Shown here piece after piece: positions 62,548 through 64,000 of a DNA stretch of 64,000 nucleotides. The DNA lies in the NCBI GenBank assembly GCA_946699065.1, contig CAMPDV010001242.1, positions 1 through 64,000 of the forward strand. Reading direction: 5' to 3'. Source of the DNA: Loxodes magnus. Lineage: Eukaryota > Ciliophora > Karyorelictea > Loxodida > Loxodidae. A model generated the notes under the pieces. It had not been told where the DNA came from. It saw only the letters and a list, made by a program, of their open reading frames with translations, and made no database searches. Position 1 is the first letter of the stretch. Each line of letters begins with the position of its first letter. The translations under genes were made by a program, and so were the position numbers.

Positions 62548-63541
62548 ATGTGGAAGCAGGATTCAGATGAACGTCAAAAACACATAAATATAAGAAGAAA
62601 TTAGGAGAGTTTGGGGTTAGAGGGTAAGAAAAATATGCTTTCTATGGGTAAATAAGGGTAGGCGTGTTGGTTATGGACGAGTAACGAGAAAAAAGACGGC
62701 GAACAAAAGCTTAAAAGCAAGATGGAATATAAAAGTTACAAAGGTGTTGAAACTTCTAACTTCTAGCCTTTAAAGATGCGATAAGTTTGCGACGATTGAT
62801 ATGATGCTGACAAAACGGTCATTACTGAAAAACTTAAAGATTCAGACCAGTCTTTTATAGGAAATTTAGAGAGTCTAAATTAAAGCATGAATAATCAAAG
62901 CTAAATTAAGAGATCTATTTCAAAGAATTCAGAATCCACCCCTAATAAAAGAAGTAATTAAGGCTAGTCTAGTTCGAGTAGCTCTTAAGATATTAATTAA
63001 AAAAATTCAGCTAACAAAGTTTAAGCACTCTAATAATAAAAATAAAGCAAATTAAAAGCAAAAGTTGGTAGTATAAGCTCAATATCAATGGAATAATAAG
63101 AAGCATAAGATTGAAAAAAGTTTATGACTTCATAATGGCCTATTCCTTACTGTTAAACAAAAAAAATCAAAGGAAAAAAACTTGGCAGGTTTGAAAAAAG
63201 CTTATAAGAAATAATTCTTGGTAGAAGGTAGCTTTGTGCCCCTAGAATAAGTGAATGAAAGAATGAAAAAAGCAAATAGCACTTAGCCTTTATAAAATTA
63301 AAGCTCATTTTCCAGTCTAAATGCTTTCAACAAAGAAAGCATTTCAATTTCTCAGTCGAGTTAAAGATGATTTTCTAGTGATAGAATATTCTCTAATTTA
63401 TTGCTTCAAAATAATGAAGAAGAAAACGAATAAGAAGTTTCAGAAGAAGGAATTAAAAAATATTCCGACTATGTGGCTTTCTTGCTTTCTTGCTTGGCAA
63501 TTCTATTTCTATTTTATTTTTACCTAGTAGTCTGTATATGA
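62548..63541 (+). pseudogene. Ser/Gln-rich protein with C-terminal membrane anchor
   Basis: The ATG at 62548 lies in a typical ciliate context (AACAAAAATG) and opens MWKQDSDERQKHINIRRNQE. One frame holds to about 63360: a basic N-terminal part, a low-complexity Ser/Gln/Asn stretch (NQGQSSSSSSQDINQ), and a conserved-looking block with SQWPIPYC and KLGRFEKSLQEIILGRRQL. A single frameshift then leads to an acidic linker (LLLQNNEEENEQEVSEEG) and a hydrophobic helix, DYVAFLLSCLAILFLFYFYL, ending at the TGA 63539-63541, which is a tail-anchor arrangement. TGA at 62797, 63112 and 63256 are in frame at plausible Trp sites, while four Trp codons are TGG. No family recognised. Confidence 0.5.
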
Positions 63542-63544
63542 GTG

Positions 63545-64000
63545 ATTTGCTTACGAACACTTATACATATTTTTAACTTATTTTTCATCAAATTCCTCAC
63601 TTTTTTATATTCCAATTTCAAACTCTTATTTTCTTATGTTATGTATATTCATAAAATGATATTATTTGAGCTTAGTTCAGAAAATATTAATCCATAAATT
63701 TTGATATAGTTAACATACGCTTCATTTTGTTTAACTAGATGAGTAATAAAAGAAAAAGTAGATATTAAAAGTGTCAAATAAATTCTCTTGAGTGATTTAA
63801 ATGATTAAACATATTAAATTTTTGATAAAGTTCAGTCAAGCAAAATAACCAGCATAGGTAAAATAGATTTAAGGATTTATATTTAATACCTTCATCTATA
63901 AATACAGTCAATTATCAATTTTAGCAACTGGAAACTTAATTTCATATAATAGATGATTTTATTTAAATAGCTGGAGTATATTTAAATGTGATATAATGTT
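63545..64000. other. AT-rich DNA, no feature seen
   Basis: No reading or repeat recognised up to the window end. Confidence 0.5.

Overview
The window looks like ciliate germline DNA. It is about 75-80 percent A+T, and protein families can only be read if TAA and TAG mean Gln and TGA is the only stop. The inverted-repeat arms at 5628-11262 carry tandem arrays of two alternating 19-bp units. I recall that architecture from the germline-limited Tlr family of Tetrahymena thermophila, so a micronucleus-limited, transposon-rich region of Tetrahymena or a close relative is the best guess. Nearly every gene-like segment is damaged by in-frame TGA codons, frameshifts or internal deletions. A relic-filled region that is normally eliminated from the somatic nucleus would look like this.

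Layout. 1-5600: an N-terminal NACHT-family relic, a small minus ORF, a CCHC gag/ORF1-like relic and exon-like fragments. 5628-11262: a Tlr-like long-inverted-repeat element holding a minus-strand ORF and a LINE 3' fragment. 11700-15815: an APE-type LINE (LINE-A). 15945-25650: assorted relics (an uncharacterised ORF, a coiled-coil gene, an F-box-type leucine-rich-repeat gene, a second CCHC gag-like gene, further ORFs). 26333-26677: a GC-rich island flanked by 12-bp direct repeats. 30275-34700: a second LINE (LINE-B) with ORF1 and ORF2, next to a tRNA-Met-like fragment. 34871-36740: coiled-coil and LINE-A-like relics on the minus strand. 37144: a tRNA-Ala(AGC)-like gene. 37332-39361: a second long-inverted-repeat element. 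39430-42775: a NACHT-WD40 relic and a partial duplicate. 43065-45620: a third LINE (LINE-C). 46427-47233: a RING/coiled-coil relic beside a hairpin. 48195-50633: a large unrecognised relic. 50640-57990: very AT-rich DNA with nothing recognisable. 58416-60640: a receptor-like relic. 62548-63541: a relic with a C-terminal membrane anchor.

Two threads tie the region together. First, a conserved hairpin of about 31 bp followed by a T-rich, often (TTTA)n, tail occurs seven times: at the inner edges of all four inverted-repeat arms, and directly downstream of three unrelated ORFs in the same orientation. It behaves like a LINE-type 3' end that unrelated sequences have acquired. Second, in-frame TGA repeatedly falls at Trp positions, in some cases where the paralogue in this window has TGG and in others where both paralogues have TGA. 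G-to-A decay explains this in a one-stop code, but an ambiguous UGA=Trp reading needs to be excluded. Because only one stop codon exists, long readings arise by chance, so unrecognised ORFs are given low confidence.
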